Of a stretch of DNA of 64,000 nucleotides, positions 46,434 to 57,497 are shown piece after piece; positions within the stretch are counted from its first letter, which is position 1, and each line of letters begins with the position of its first letter. The notes below the pieces were generated by a model, which was given only the letters and a program-made list of their open reading frames with translations, searched no databases and was not told where the DNA came from. Location of the stretch: the NCBI GenBank assembly GCA_037126765.1, contig JBBCBC010000033.1:11174085-11238084 (forward strand). The letters are read 5' to 3'. Source of the stretch: Stenogyne calaminthoides. Taxonomy: Eukaryota > Streptophyta > Magnoliopsida > Lamiales > Lamiaceae. Position numbers and translations under genes: made by a program.

Positions 46434-47321
46434 GCATGTTATTTAAAGAAAGGGTAAACGGGATGATCGCCACATGCTTTTCAACATCAATTCATGACAA
46501 GACAAGGTGAGGCCGGTTTATGTCTACTCAAGACAAGTTTCAAATTCAAAACCGTAGTCTAATGTCTATAGTTGTGTAATAGGCGGTCTTCTTCAATTGT
46601 AAAAGTTGTAATAGAATACAACGTGTTGCAAAAACATTTTTGTTTGTTAAGATTTTCTAGTTGAAGCCTATTAGAGGTCGCACCTAAAGCCGGGACGGCC
46701 CGAACAAAAACGAAACGAGCCCAAGTCTATGTTCACTGACGAACGAGTTAAGTTCTCGATTCCCATGCAAAAAAAGCGAGTAATGGAGTGCGCAATGCAA
46801 AAAAGCGACTTCGTACTTACAGATACCCGTAGTAAAAGCGGGTGATGAGTCTTGGTCGCGCAGACTAAATAAGGCGGCCCTAATGCGAAGTGATCGGCGC
46901 TAAATAAGGCGATCGTGAACTAAGAAAGGGGGGTTGCATAAAGTTAACCCATCTGGTCGCACCTAAATAAGACGATCAACCGATTGCACCTCAATAAGAC
47001 AATCAAAAATGAAAGAAGTCAGGAGGGGACATAGGCAAACACAATGTTTGAATTCATTCAGAAGAAAAGAGGCATAAACTAGAAAGCAACAAACCAAACA
47101 TCAAGCAACACAAGCATCAATCAATCATCAGCAACAACATTCATCCTCAACAATCAGGTTAGAGAAAATTGTTCAAAATGTAAATTTAACCTTTCAGTTT
47201 TGAAGTTGTTCGAACAAAAGAGAAAAAGGCAAGAAATTACACAAGTTCAAAAAGAGATTGTTCGAACAAAAGAGAAGAAGACAAATTACACAACAATTGT
47301 TCAACAAAGCAAAAAATTATA
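46434..47321 (+). other. Spacer between convergent genes of element D, with short repeats
   Basis: No gene seen. At about 46860-47010, repeats of 'cacctaaataagacgatc' and 'ctaaataaggcgatc' occur. The 3' ends of both the sense mini-ORF and the antisense gene point into this stretch, so transcription terminators or poly(A) sites are expected here. Confidence 0.5.
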
Positions 47322-48885
47322 CTAAGGAACGACTCCTCCAGCATGGTCAGGCCCAGTCTGCTCGCCAGGAAGTACACTTTGCTCGATCACAGGAGATCCC
47401 CTTTGTTCGTCCCGCACCTGATCGAACCCGGGCTCGGCTCGGAGAGTTTGGTCAGCAACATCAGCAATATTCACATCCGAGCCATCTTCCTCATCCAAGA
47501 TAGGATCATCAATCTCGATCCGCCGGGAATATTGGAGAAATCACCACGATAGTTTAAGTTAGACATCCGGAAGGTTCTTTGGGGCTCGCTTTGGCCCGGA
47601 TATGGCGGGGCAATTTGTTCGCCCGATGGCGTGTGGCGATCGAGCCGGGATAGCATCGGCAAAAACACATATGTAAGAGAAGTTCGACTTAGAATCAACA
47701 TACTCCTCATTGTGCAACACGAATTTTTCGAGACCCAAACGAGTGTTGGTCTCTTGAAGAATGATGAGTTGTTGGCGGCGAAATTCTTCTCTCATTCCAT
47801 GACCTCGACATCGGTTCGGGAGTTCTGGCTTCGACATTCATCTCATTCTCGAACTCTCCGTATGCCGACCACCTCCTCCCGAGCAAGGTTTAGCTCCTCC
47901 TTACCTGGCGAGCAACTTCGAGCATGGCGAGCATCCTCTTGAGCCTTATGAGCATCTGCTTGGCCGATATATCGTCTTGAGCCAACCTCAATTCATCTGA
48001 GTTTTGCTCATTTCGTGCACCTTCTCTTCAAAACTTACGATCGAGCCAAGTAGTTGGCATGAAGATTAGCGGACTCGAAGATACACTTTCTCAAGGATGA
48101 CCAAAGATTGTACTGGTGTACCGGGCCAAGTCGCATGTTTTCAAAGGTGTTGGACCCGTGGTGGCCTCTTTAAGCTCGATGGGTCCATGCTCGTATAGGG
48201 GTCTCGCAAGCCTTGAACATGCTTTCGGGAAGACCCGAATATTGCGAACACTCGGAGAAGCGATAATAATTCTTCAATTCGGGCATCGAGGCGCCAAACT
48301 TGCATGTTCACCCGAGCAAACAAATGAAATAAAGTGAATAAAATCAATTGAAGGAAAAAAAAAGTAATTCAATGGGCGAACAAACGTGCATGTTAGCGAG
48401 CGGATCCCATCCCAAAAATGATTTATCTTGGGGACGGAGTTGAGAGTTCATAAAGGTCAAGTCCGAGGTCACGGAGGAGGTGGAAAGATGTATCCACCTC
48501 CATTTCAACTATTTAGCAGACCGGATGGACCACCGGACGGGCGGCCATTCTGATCGCTTGGCGGGGGATGCAGGTCTCCCCCTACGGCATCGATGCTCGT
48601 CGAGCACTGGTCGCTTGCCCCCTGCTCGTCGGTTTCCATCCTTGTCTTTTTTTAGCGATGGAGCACATTACCGCCCACTTTCTGGTGAAGCAGTTGTCCT
48701 CTTGATCGGCTCAACTCCCCGGCGCGACCGGATGCTTTCGACTCGCCTGCTCACCTTCGCTTCCCTCAATTTGCTCGTTGAGCCTCCCGCTTCGGCTTGA
48801 ATTGAGCAAGCTCCACGAGATCTTTTTCTTCGAGCCATTTCAGTATGCTCGGATGTACTCACGGCAACAGTAATAGCAGGGAAAG

Positions 48886-48972
48886 CTATAGATAAAACAA
48901 TTCATTATACAAGAAAGAGAAACAGCGAACAAAAGGTACAAAACATATGCAAATGCAAAAAAAAATCTTTAC
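48886..48972 (-). other. Predicted intron 2 of the antisense gene
   Basis: The minus strand begins GTAAAGATTTTTTTTGC and ends TTTTATCTATAG. 87 bp and T-rich, as in plant introns. Removal keeps the open frame (phase 1) between exon 2 and exon 3. Confidence 0.6.
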
Positions 48973-49137
48973 CAGCGGGATTAACAGCAACAAGATGGTG
49001 AGGGGGCACGTACAAGCCTCCTTTTTTCCTCTGTTCGGCGATATTCAAAGTTTTCACAGATCGTTCTGAGCGAGACTCGAGATCGATTTGCCAGACGCTG
49101 CTAAAATAGCCGTTGTTGGTCTCTTTGTTCGTCGCAA

Positions 49138-49208
49138 CTGGAATTCTGAAATGGAGAATAAGTTAAAATCAGTTCAAGCTGAAGAACAAAAGACACAAAA
49201 ATACTTAC
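49138..49208 (-). other. Predicted intron 1 of the antisense gene
   Basis: The minus strand begins GTAAGTATTTTTG and ends CTCCATTTCAGAATTCCAG. 71 bp, near the lower size limit for plant introns. Using the second AG joins the coding frame on both sides (phase 1); the first AG would shift frame. Confidence 0.6.
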
Positions 49209-50245
49209 TGCGGTAAACCCCAAAATCTGTGGGAATGTCTAAACGAGCATCTGGTTCGCTTCCAGAAGCCGGGCTCTTTCAATCGCCCCCAACGAACCAG
49301 AATTTCTCCTTCCAATCACTGATTTTGTTCGGCACATCCTCAATGATTTTGCACTTGGCATTTGCCTGCATGAACAGCCATCCATGTTCGCCCTTCGGAC
49401 GGGTCAAATGCACTAGTCGAGCAAGTTCAGCTGCTGTGGGATAATATCTGGGCTTCATTTTGCCGAACAAAGTCAAGAAGCTCATAATCATGTGCCACCC
49501 ATTTGGCTTCAGCTGCGTAATGGTAATGTTCCATTCGACGAGCAAATGAGTGATAGCCGGATGGAGTGGGAATCGAAGACCCGCTTCCACCGTGTCCAAA
49601 TTCACAGCAACATAACCCTCAGAGGGCTGGTCTGCTCGCTCATCGGGACCAGGAGCCCAAAAAAAGACATCTTTGGGGGTTTCGTAGTTTCTATACAGCT
49701 GAGCGAGCATATCAACATCAATTATGCTCGTAATTTTGCTCGTCGGGTACTCATTCTCAACCCTAATCCTACGAGGTTGTTCGGGCCAATCAAAATCATA
49801 ACGAGCATTATACTCGTTATATGTGGGGCTATGAGTGACACCAACAGGGATATCAAGTTCTGTGTTCTGCTCGCCACCTAACCCCCTGTTCGACTCATCG
49901 ATATTAACAGCCATCAAGAATTCCTCCCTCACATTATCATCATTCCTATTCACATCAAGACTATCTACAACCCTCGACCTAATTTGGGATTGGGGCAAAG
50001 AATCATCACTCAAATCATTCAAAAAAATCACTACGGGCTAAGTCCCTATCCAATTTGTTTAGGGCATCATCGGAATCGGAGGAAAGAACGGCAAACGGCT
50101 GCCGAACTTGCCAACGAGACCTTGATCCCGAAGCATTTATCTCCAACGCATTAGCGTCGCTACGGGGGATTGTACAGAGAGAGGGGGAGGAAAAACTATG
50201 GTGATCCGATTCTATTGAAGCATAAGAGTTTGAACGAGAAGCCAT

Positions 50246-50526
50246 AATCGCAATGAGAGAAAGTATACAATAATTACCTGAGTAAAATCCTTCGCTGGAA
50301 TAATGAAGCCCTTGCCGGAGGTTTTAGACGCGGAAGAGATTGAAGACAGAGAGAAGAAGTAAAGAAAGAAAGGGCACTGAGGCGGCAAAAATGAGGTATT
50401 TATAGATACCGGGTTCAATTTTGAAAATCCGGTGCAGAATATGAAACGACATTTACTACGGCCCAATCAAATTATAACAGTCGGGCCCCATGTTGAATAC
50501 AAAGCGACCTAATTTGCTGGGGGTAT
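50246..50526 (-). promoter_or_regulatory. Promoter and 5' UTR of the antisense gene
   Basis: The minus strand carries CTATAAATACC (rc of 50397-50407), about 155 bp upstream of the ATG at 50245, followed by a pyrimidine-rich 'ctttctttctttacttcttc' initiator/5'-UTR-like stretch. On the plus strand the same interval ends in the polypurine tract 'tttgctgggggtat' (50512-50526) just before the 3' LTR. The antisense promoter therefore lies between coding sequence and LTR, inside the element. Confidence 0.55.
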
Positions 50527-51816
50527 TGTTGTGTTCGATATAATTATTCACGTGTCGAACACATAAGAGAGACACGTGTAATATTCAACTATTAAAATAA
50601 TCGAGCTCGATGAACAAATGTGCTTTCGCCGCGTATCTTGGAAACCAAACAAGTTTGTTCGCCCATTTCGCCACTTGTCAACCATGCGGTATGCTTTCGC
50701 CTATGAAGTAAGTTTTGTTCTCCCGACTTGCCATTTACCAAGGTTGTTCAACCAAATTTCCACCGAAAGCAACGGTATGTTCGCCCGGACTAACAAGCAA
50801 AATGATCCGAAAAGATGTTGATCTGATCGATCAAACCGATCGGATCGAGGAAGAAGAAATCGAGATACCTTTGTCAAGTGACCTCGGTCGTCATATGCTC
50901 TCGATGCTCGGATATCACGAGGGCTCGGACATCCCGAAGGTTGAAAACCTGAGAAGTCGGTATGCTTTCGATGCTCAGATATCCTGAGGGCTCAAACATC
51001 CTGAAGGCTCAGACATCATGAGGGGTCAGTATGCTCGATGCTCAGATATCCTGAGGGCTCAGACATCCTGAAGGCTCGGAGACACTGAAGGGTCGATATA
51101 TGCGTCTTTCGGATATCGCGAGGGCTCGGACATCCCGGACATCATCCGGAGGCTCAGACAACCTGAAGGGTCAGTATGCTCGATGCTCAGATATCCTGAG
51201 GACTCAGATATCCTGAGGGCTCAGACATGCTCGATGAGGACAATATTCTGGCATAAAATTAATGTGGTTGAAGGGGCGAACAAAGCATTCAGTCGAGCAA
51301 AAGATTTATTTGGACGACCAAAAGAGTGTCTTATAGACAAGCAAGTGTAAAGATCAATCTGGAAGACGAAGTTGGAAACGTGGCAGCATTACATGAGTTC
51401 TTGCATGGCCCGAAGTCTCCAGCTCATGCATGCCAAAACAGCTCATGCTTGTCAAAGTACTATAAATAGAAGAAAAAACAACAAGAAAAGCAGTTCACAA
51501 AAAATTTCCCGGGTAAGGTTCGAGAAAAATTTTGAGAGTTCATCCATACACATAAAAAACCCTAGCACTCATATACCAACTCTCCAAATCATCTTTATCA
51601 ATAACGATTCATCTTCATGAGATGTATCATATATTGTATGTGTAAAACTCGCAATACTACATCCCTGGCTTGGTACGCCCCCAGAGTAGTCATTTCTTGA
51701 TGAACTGGGTCAACAAATTCCTCTTATTTACGGTTTATTTTACACGTGCATATTTTGTTTGTGAGTTGTCACCGAATTAGCCACATAATATTCTCTATAT
51801 AAAACGACTCGCAACA
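50527..51816 (+). repeat. 3' LTR of element D
   Basis: 1,290 bp, TGTTGTGTTCGATATAA...CGACTCGCAACA, matching the 5' LTR but with only one copy of the 649-bp module. TATA box (ACTATAAATAGAAG) at about 51460-51473. It shows extra local changes compared with the 5' LTR, such as 'gctttcgcc' where the other has 'gctcgcc'. The tandem array is at about 50880-51240. Confidence 0.92.
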
Positions 51817-51901
51817 TATATATATATATATATAACTGCTTTTGTGAAAGAGTTGGTATGCTGTTAAACTTGTTCACCGTGAAACTGATTTTTTTTTTAC
51901 A

Positions 51902-52074
51902 GACATACACTTTAGTAATATAAGTCACACCCTTTAGTAATATAAGTCACACACTTCAGTTATCACTGCGACACTCTTTGCTATAATATAAGTCACACCC
52001 TTCACTTTTATGAGTAATACACTTTACAGTAAAAAGTCACACACTTTAGTAATATAAGTCACACTCCTTAACCA
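51902..52074 (+). repeat. Degenerate tandem repeat 'tttagtaatataagtcacac'
   Basis: About six imperfect copies of a ~23-bp unit (for example 51911-51931, 51934-51954, 52043-52064), interrupted by diverged stretches. No coding potential. Confidence 0.8.
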
Positions 52075-52129
52075 GTTTCAACGTAAAAATTTGTTCACAC
52101 TATACTTTGCCATTGTGAAATATAAATAT

Positions 52130-52262
52130 CATGTAGCGTGTTTTAGTGGTTGAAGGCTTTCTTTGCTTTCACAAGGTTGAAGGTTCAATTCATTGTTGAA
52201 GCAACTCCATGTCTAATTTTTCTTAATTGCTTTTTTTTTCTTAATTGTTTTGCAATTTTTTT
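52130..52262 (+). repeat. tRNA-derived SINE candidate
   Basis: 'gtgttttagtggttgaagg' resembles a polymerase III A box and 'aaggttcaattc' ~35 bp downstream a B box; a T-rich tail with 'ttttttttcttaattg' repeats follows. The tRNA fold is decayed. No target duplication was defined. Confidence 0.4.
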
Positions 52263-54734
52263 TGTTTTGCATATTTAACCTGCTGCTACATAATTTCTTA
52301 CTTATTGCCGTCATAAATTTTATTTTTTTCATTCTTCACATGACAAAGAGACAGTCGAACAAGTCGAACAAATCTTTAGATTCAAACACAACCATCGATC
52401 ATATAATTTATATCTATGTATGCACATTTTTTTTTATCTTTGTTGATGAATATATAGTAATCGGTTTATTTATTTAGTTATTTAATTTAATTTTTTTAAT
52501 ATCATGCCTCTTAAATCTATGTATGAATATTAAAAGAGGAAAAAGAAAATAAAAATAAAAAATTTAACTCAAAGTCAAGCGAATGATATTAATAGATATT
52601 TTAATTCTAACAAACAAATAGTCGTAGAGAGAAATAATGAAGCCGTGAATTTAGTGGTTGAGTATAATATATGTTGTTATATGACTTGTATCATTTAAAA
52701 ATATGCATTTTTTTAAAATATCTAAAAGTAAATTCAATAAAAAAACTTATGACCGTTATATTTGTAAAATAAAAGATTTTAAAAATTTTAAAACGCTATA
52801 TAACTAAATTAAAATAAAACCTTAAAAAATTATACTAAAGCCTTTCCAAAATTAAATTTAAATTAATATTTTTAACATTTTATTTTAATTTATTTGTATT
52901 AAACCCTTTTTAGATCTTATGATTTTTAATGTTATGAATTTAACGATCATAAAATTTTCTTTAATGAATTTTTTTTTAAGATATTTAAAATATTTTAATT
53001 TGACATTTAAATAATTTAGCAAAATTAAATTTACTTTTGCGTAATTTAATGTTTTAATTAATAAAATTATAAATTAATTTTTTTTAAATAATATAAATTT
53101 ATGTACAAAACTATCCGGTAACATAATTTGAGAAGGTATTGAATTTTTTTTAAATATTCAATTTTTTCTATTAATTTAATATATTATTAAAATAAATAAT
53201 ATCACATTAATATAAAATTCCAAATCAAGCATCGACACATGTAAAAAAAGGTCAAACAAAATAATACATGTGCATTGGCTGGATAGATGACTTGCAATAA
53301 ATGGTTACCTGGACCAATTTCAAAATTTTGACAAACTTATAGGACCAAAATCAAAAAGTCAAAACAATGAGGACCAATTTCAAAATATGATAAGTTACTG
53401 GACTACAAAAAACTTAATCCCTAAAAAATTATGAGGGGCCTAATTTTAAACTCGACCCAGGTTTTACAATAATTAGGATCGACCCTGACTATACGTAGTG
53501 ATTCCACGAATCCAAGACCTAATCTCCACGCATATTTTTGTAATGGGCAATCTTCATCAAATTGATATCCATTTAGCATTTCTATACTTGGCTTCAATCC
53601 TCCGATCCCTAAAGATATCATATTGCCGCCAAAGTGAAAGTCACCCCCCGCATGACTTCATTTTTTGGATGAAACTTAGCAATCTCTGTTTAAAATGTGA
53701 ATTGAAGTTCCAATTTGATATTTGAATATTCAAATTTATATATATATATATATGTGTATGTACATCGCCGACGACTTGACAATAATGATGAATTGTTTGC
53801 TAGAATTGCTGGCTAACATAACTCCTACTAAAAGGACAATAGATGTAACATCTTCGGCAAAGAATGAGTATTCAAATCCCGTTTCTTCTCATACAAGAGG
53901 CACATGATGAGGTTCTTGAGTTCGCCAATTTCTCGACTATATCAATTGCTATGGAAAAAAATAACATTAGTTATTAGATATATATATATTAATCTAATGA
54001 TTTATATATGCAACATATTTTTACCGTCCTGCTTGTCAAGATAAACAGAAGGAAACAATTATACTATGCAAATGATGGAATAAATTTAAGTCTCATGAAA
54101 ATGGACATTCTAGTGGTCCATTTCCAGAACTTGGGCTTCAAAACTTGGGGTCATATGGGTTGTTAAGACCCAAGCTCAACACTTTTAGAGGCTTAGAGCC
54201 CATCTATCTCTAGCATATTATTTTTATAAAATGTATTAACTCATTATATTTCATTCCAAATAGCAACTTAAACATTTTGTAGGCTACAATTCTCATAATT
54301 ATGAGATATATTTATCTGTCAATCACAGATTGAAATAAATAAAACTACTTAATTCATGACCATCACATGCATGTTTTTATCCATAAGGAAAATCAATGCT
54401 CTTAAATTTACCATCTTTTGGATTCATGATGAGACAATTTAAGCTGGAGATAAAATACAATATAATTAAATTAAAACATGATAGCAATGATCAGAAATAA
54501 CTTTTATAGCTAGAAGAAGCACTTATAAGTTTATGTTGGAAAGACTTGAACTCTGACTCTAACCATAATGATGAGTTTATGATTAAACTACTGGGAGTCG
54601 AACAATTTCAAAGAAGTTATTACCAAAAAAAGAAAAGGATGATTGAATTACTGGGAGTCGAACAATTTCTGAATTGCAAGTATTATTATTACTCATATAT
54701 ATTGGTATCCAGAATTCAATATTTAACTTTTTTA

Positions 54735-54885
54735 AAATGTCAAATGATAACTCGAACTCGTGAACTCACATTATATATAGGGATGCTCTAATCGCTTAAG
54801 GTGTTTAACTTCTTCAAAACAAATGCACCAACCGAGAATCGAACCGGGGTCTATACCGTGACAGGGTAGAACTCATTGTTTAATT
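54735..54885 (-). repeat. Two overlapping tRNA-like segments (SINE remnant)
   Basis: On the minus strand, 'ctaccctgtcacggtatag' followed by 'ccccggttcgattctcgg' (54824-54883) is like the anticodon and T arms of tRNA-Asp(GTC), without a 5' half. Just downstream, 'ccttaagcgattagagcatc' and 'cgagttcgagttatca' are A- and B-box-like. A decayed SINE, or a tRNA scrap plus a SINE, explains both. Confidence 0.4.
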
Positions 54886-55439
54886 TAAATAAATTAGGCT
54901 AGTTGTCTCATTTTCTTTAAAGATCACCACATGACATGATGTTGCAACAACTAATTTGTTAGTAATATTTTCAATTTTATCCTCTGAAAAATAATTATTT
55001 TATATTAGTTTTTCTCATTTATTTATTTTTATATTTTTTGGACAGAAGTTATCTCATTTACTGAAAGTATAAATATGCTCTAGTCATGCATTATTTACCG
55101 ATTAAATAGTAAGTATAATGCAAAGGAAAAAATGGACTCACTCTGTTTCAAACCAACCCACTTTAACTGACTTTTTCGAGATAGATTTTTTATCAAAAAT
55201 TATTATCATTTTTATTAAAAAATCATATATTATATCTCAATTTTGAATCTAAGAAAGTTTACACCATAATTCAAAAAATAAAAATATCATGTTATACATA
55301 TCTATTACAATTCGATGACTTTCTAATCGAACGAAACAAGATTTTTTTTTTTTTAAGACAATCAATTACAATAGTTTCCTAACATAATCAATTACAATAA
55401 TTCCTTCTACCATCTATTCACATGGCAAGAACATCATTT

Positions 55440-55724
55440 AATCTCATTTGTAGACCGAATCATAATCACCACAAGAGGGGACCACCCAAAACCGCAACTT
55501 TCGAACCATAACCGCAAGACCATACCCGAACCAAGAACCAACGAACCGCAAGAGGAATAAATCACCACAAAGGGGACCAAAAACCAAACAACATCCAAAC
55601 CACCCGCAAATCGAACCGCAACCAAACAACAGAATAATATTAATATTCCCTCTTCGTGTCTCGAACATAGAACCTCAAGATCTTAGTGGTGGAGCTCTAA
55701 CCACTTGAGTTATCCACTCACAAT
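55440..55724 (-). repeat. tRNA-derived SINE candidate (minus strand)
   Basis: Head on the minus strand at 55724-55656: 'ggataactcaagtggttaga' (A box) and 'ttctatgttcgagaca' (degenerate B box). The body is GGTT-rich ('gcggttcg', 'ttggttcggg' repeated) to about 55440. The two ORFs on the minus strand here are low-complexity and not accepted as genes. Confidence 0.45.
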
Positions 55725-56136
55725 GAAACAAGATTCTTAAACGTTAATTATAATGGGTTCTATTATAATTGATTCCAACTACATCTTTTTCACTTTATAG
55801 ATATAAAATTGTTAATGATTTTGAGGATTTTAACGAATTGAATATATATAATTAAATTCATGTGCTTTAATTTTTATATGTTTGACATATTTTTTATGTG
55901 TAAGGTACACAATTAAAAATAAAATGGATTCTGTACCGTGGAGTATATTTTGAAACTTGCAATTTATTGCACTGACACTTACAAGTACGTTGCATACAAG
56001 ACTTAGCCTTAATTATATCCCTTAAAGAAAATAATAGTGGTACATTAAAATTACGAAACCCCTTGAATATGCATTAATTCATAATAAAACAAATGATAGC
56101 AAAAATAGTTTCAAATCACAAACTTACATGGGTTTT

Positions 56137-56180
56137 TCTACGGTCAGGAAATGTTTCGTCCTTCCTAACGTCAGGAAATC
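56137..56180 (+). repeat. 44-bp inverted-repeat partner (left)
   Basis: Matches the reverse complement of 63449-63492 without gaps at 38 of 44 positions by eye; most differences are transitions. It contains two copies of 'gtcaggaaat' itself. Possible MITE or terminal inverted repeat. Confidence 0.7.
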
Positions 56181-56458
56181 AATCAAAACTCGACACATCA
56201 TCTAACTTCGCCCGGGCGATATAGTTTCGCCATTGATGAATTAATTATTTTTCTAAAAAATATATATAAATTTACATAAATACCCTTATAATATTTTTTT
56301 GTAATCCAAAATTATAAATTTAACCTTATGTTTGAGAATTAACGACCCTTAATACAATCAATATTTTCGAACAACCATCAATACAATTAATTAAAAAAAA
56401 GCTTAGTTATAAACTACTGTCACCACAGTGTCTCAATTCATCTTCTTTCTGAACCAAG

Positions 56459-56602
56459 TAATCGTGTTGCTACTAAGCACGATTGCGTATCCGCTCGATT
56501 GTTGTTCTCCTTCGCTCTCCGTAAAAAGGTAATTTATCTTCGTAAGCCCTAAATTTGGAGTTCTTAATTTGATCAAAGCCCTAACTTGAAAATCTCTAAA
56601 TT
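56459..56602 (+). repeat. 144-bp direct repeat, left flank of element E
   Basis: Identical to 60388-60525 except for the last few bases, and ends exactly at the outer edge of the LTR of E. Its content ('ctccttcgctctccgtaaaaaggtaattt'-like) resembles a plant 5' UTR with a possible 5' splice site (AAAAG|GTAATTT). It is in the position of a target-site duplication but far too long for one. Confidence 0.9.
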
Positions 56603-57497
56603 TGTAGCGATTCCAGCACTACCAACACTATAATTCATATTTTTTGTATATTTTTTTGGAAATAAGAAGGTAAATTGCATATAGAGGAAAAGAGTAAGAG
56701 ATCGAGAGATGAAGATTTGAAGAAATTGGGAGAAAGAGAATTAGATAGGAAGAGAGGTAGTTAGAGGAGAGAGAATAGTGTAAATTTTTCTGATATCTCA
56801 TTCATCGACCGCAGGCCATATTTGTAACAAACAGTGGGGTCCACACACAGATGGATATTCCTTAGGTAATTTAAATCTGAAATTAAAATAGATAATGATT
56901 GGGCCAAGCCCCCTCTTCAATCTTTAAATTCCATGTCATTCTAAATGTTTGGGCCCATCTGTGAAAGCCCAACATTCCTCATTCAGATAACTCCCCTCAG
57001 GAGGATTTGACTCAGGCGTATTCTCCTCGCTCAGATTAATCCACTCAGGAGGATTTGACTCAGGCGCATTCTTCTCGCTCAGATAAATCCACTCAGGCGG
57101 TTTGGACTCAGGCGCATTCTCCTCGCTCAGATAAATCCACTCAGGAGGATTTGGCCAATAGCGCATTCTTCTCGCTTCGAGATAAATTCACTTTCGGCGG
57201 TTTGGACTCGGGCTCATTCTCCTCGCTCGAGATAAACTGGCGCCCGACTCTTCGGCTTCCTCCAACTTTGGCGAGCCCTCCTCATTCGAGACTAACTTTG
57301 GCGCCCGACTCTTCAACTTCCTCTAACCTGAGCGAGCCCTCCTCATTCAGATAAACCTGAGCGCCCGACTCTTCAGCTTCCTCTAACCTGAGAGAGTCCT
57401 CCTCATTCAAACTAATGTACTCGAAACCCCTCTTCTCCACTGACACCAAAAACCCCAATTCTATTTCTCCTTTAGTTCCCAACTCATGATCATGACA
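56603..57497 (-). repeat. 3' LTR of element E
   Basis: 895 bp; on the minus strand TGTCATGATCATGAG...GGAATCGCTACA. It contains ~5 degenerate 48-bp units (about 56990-57235) and three 60-bp units (57241-57300, 57301-57360, 57361-57420). Most CpG positions of the right-hand LTR appear here as CA or TG (ctcagg against ctcggg). Confidence 0.88.

Larger units (their letters stand above)
47322..50245 (-). pseudogene. Antisense spliced gene in element D (PF04195-like 'gypsy-type transposon' domain)
   Basis: Exon 1 runs from ATG 50245 to 49209. It opens Ser-rich (MASRSNSYASIESDHHSFSS), shifts frame once at a T7 homopolymer near 50025, then has AGLRFPLHPAITHLLVEWNI, GWHMIMSFLTLFGKMKPRYY, GEHGWLFMQANAKCKIIEDV and SDWKEKFWFVGGD, resembling the plant 'putative gypsy type transposon' domain. 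One stop follows GGD. Intron 1 (49138-49208; GTAAGT...CCAG) and intron 2 (48886-48972; GTAAAG...TATAG) keep the frame: exon 2 (48973-49137, KKGGLYVPPHHLVAVNPA) and exon 3 (from 48885, HTEMARRKRSRGACS). Beyond a stop at 48668, recognisable pieces continue (MPELKNYYRFSECSQYSGLP near 48290; DDISAKQM near 47970) to a C-terminus DEEDGSDVNIADVADQ and stop at 47322. Function unknown. Confidence 0.65.
37354..51816 (+). mobile_element. Ty3/Gypsy element D, Tat-type, with extra sense and antisense genes
   Basis: 5' LTR 37354-39291, primer site, gag, degraded protease, RT with two RNase H domains, integrase, then ~5 kb of extra sequence before the polypurine tract and 3' LTR (50527-51816). The order RT-RNase H-integrase is Gypsy, and a second RNase H after the first is the hallmark of the Tat/Ogre/Retand group. 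Flanks are TATAT on both sides, uninformative because the site is (TA)n. Gag, protease and integrase are frameshifted, while RT-RNase H is open over 609 codons. Extra antisense ORFs between pol and the 3' LTR are known in Tat elements. Confidence 0.9.
51817..56136. other. AT-rich gene-poor DNA with SINE-like pieces
   Basis: Begins with the 18-bp remainder of the (TA)n target. Very AT-rich at about 52430-53240 and 55000-55420. No ORF with protein-like features was recognised; the short frames are fortuitous. Repeats and tRNA-like heads are listed separately. A short direct repeat 'ttactgggagtcgaacaatttc' variant occurs at about 54587-54612 and 54645-54670. Confidence 0.6.

Noticed and set aside
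54824..54883. Functional tRNA-Asp gene
   Set aside because: Only anticodon- and T-arm-like parts are present; the 5' half and acceptor pairing are missing.
55434..55668. Two overlapping minus ORFs at 55434-55668
   Set aside because: Low-complexity GGTT-rich SINE body; two frames equally open.
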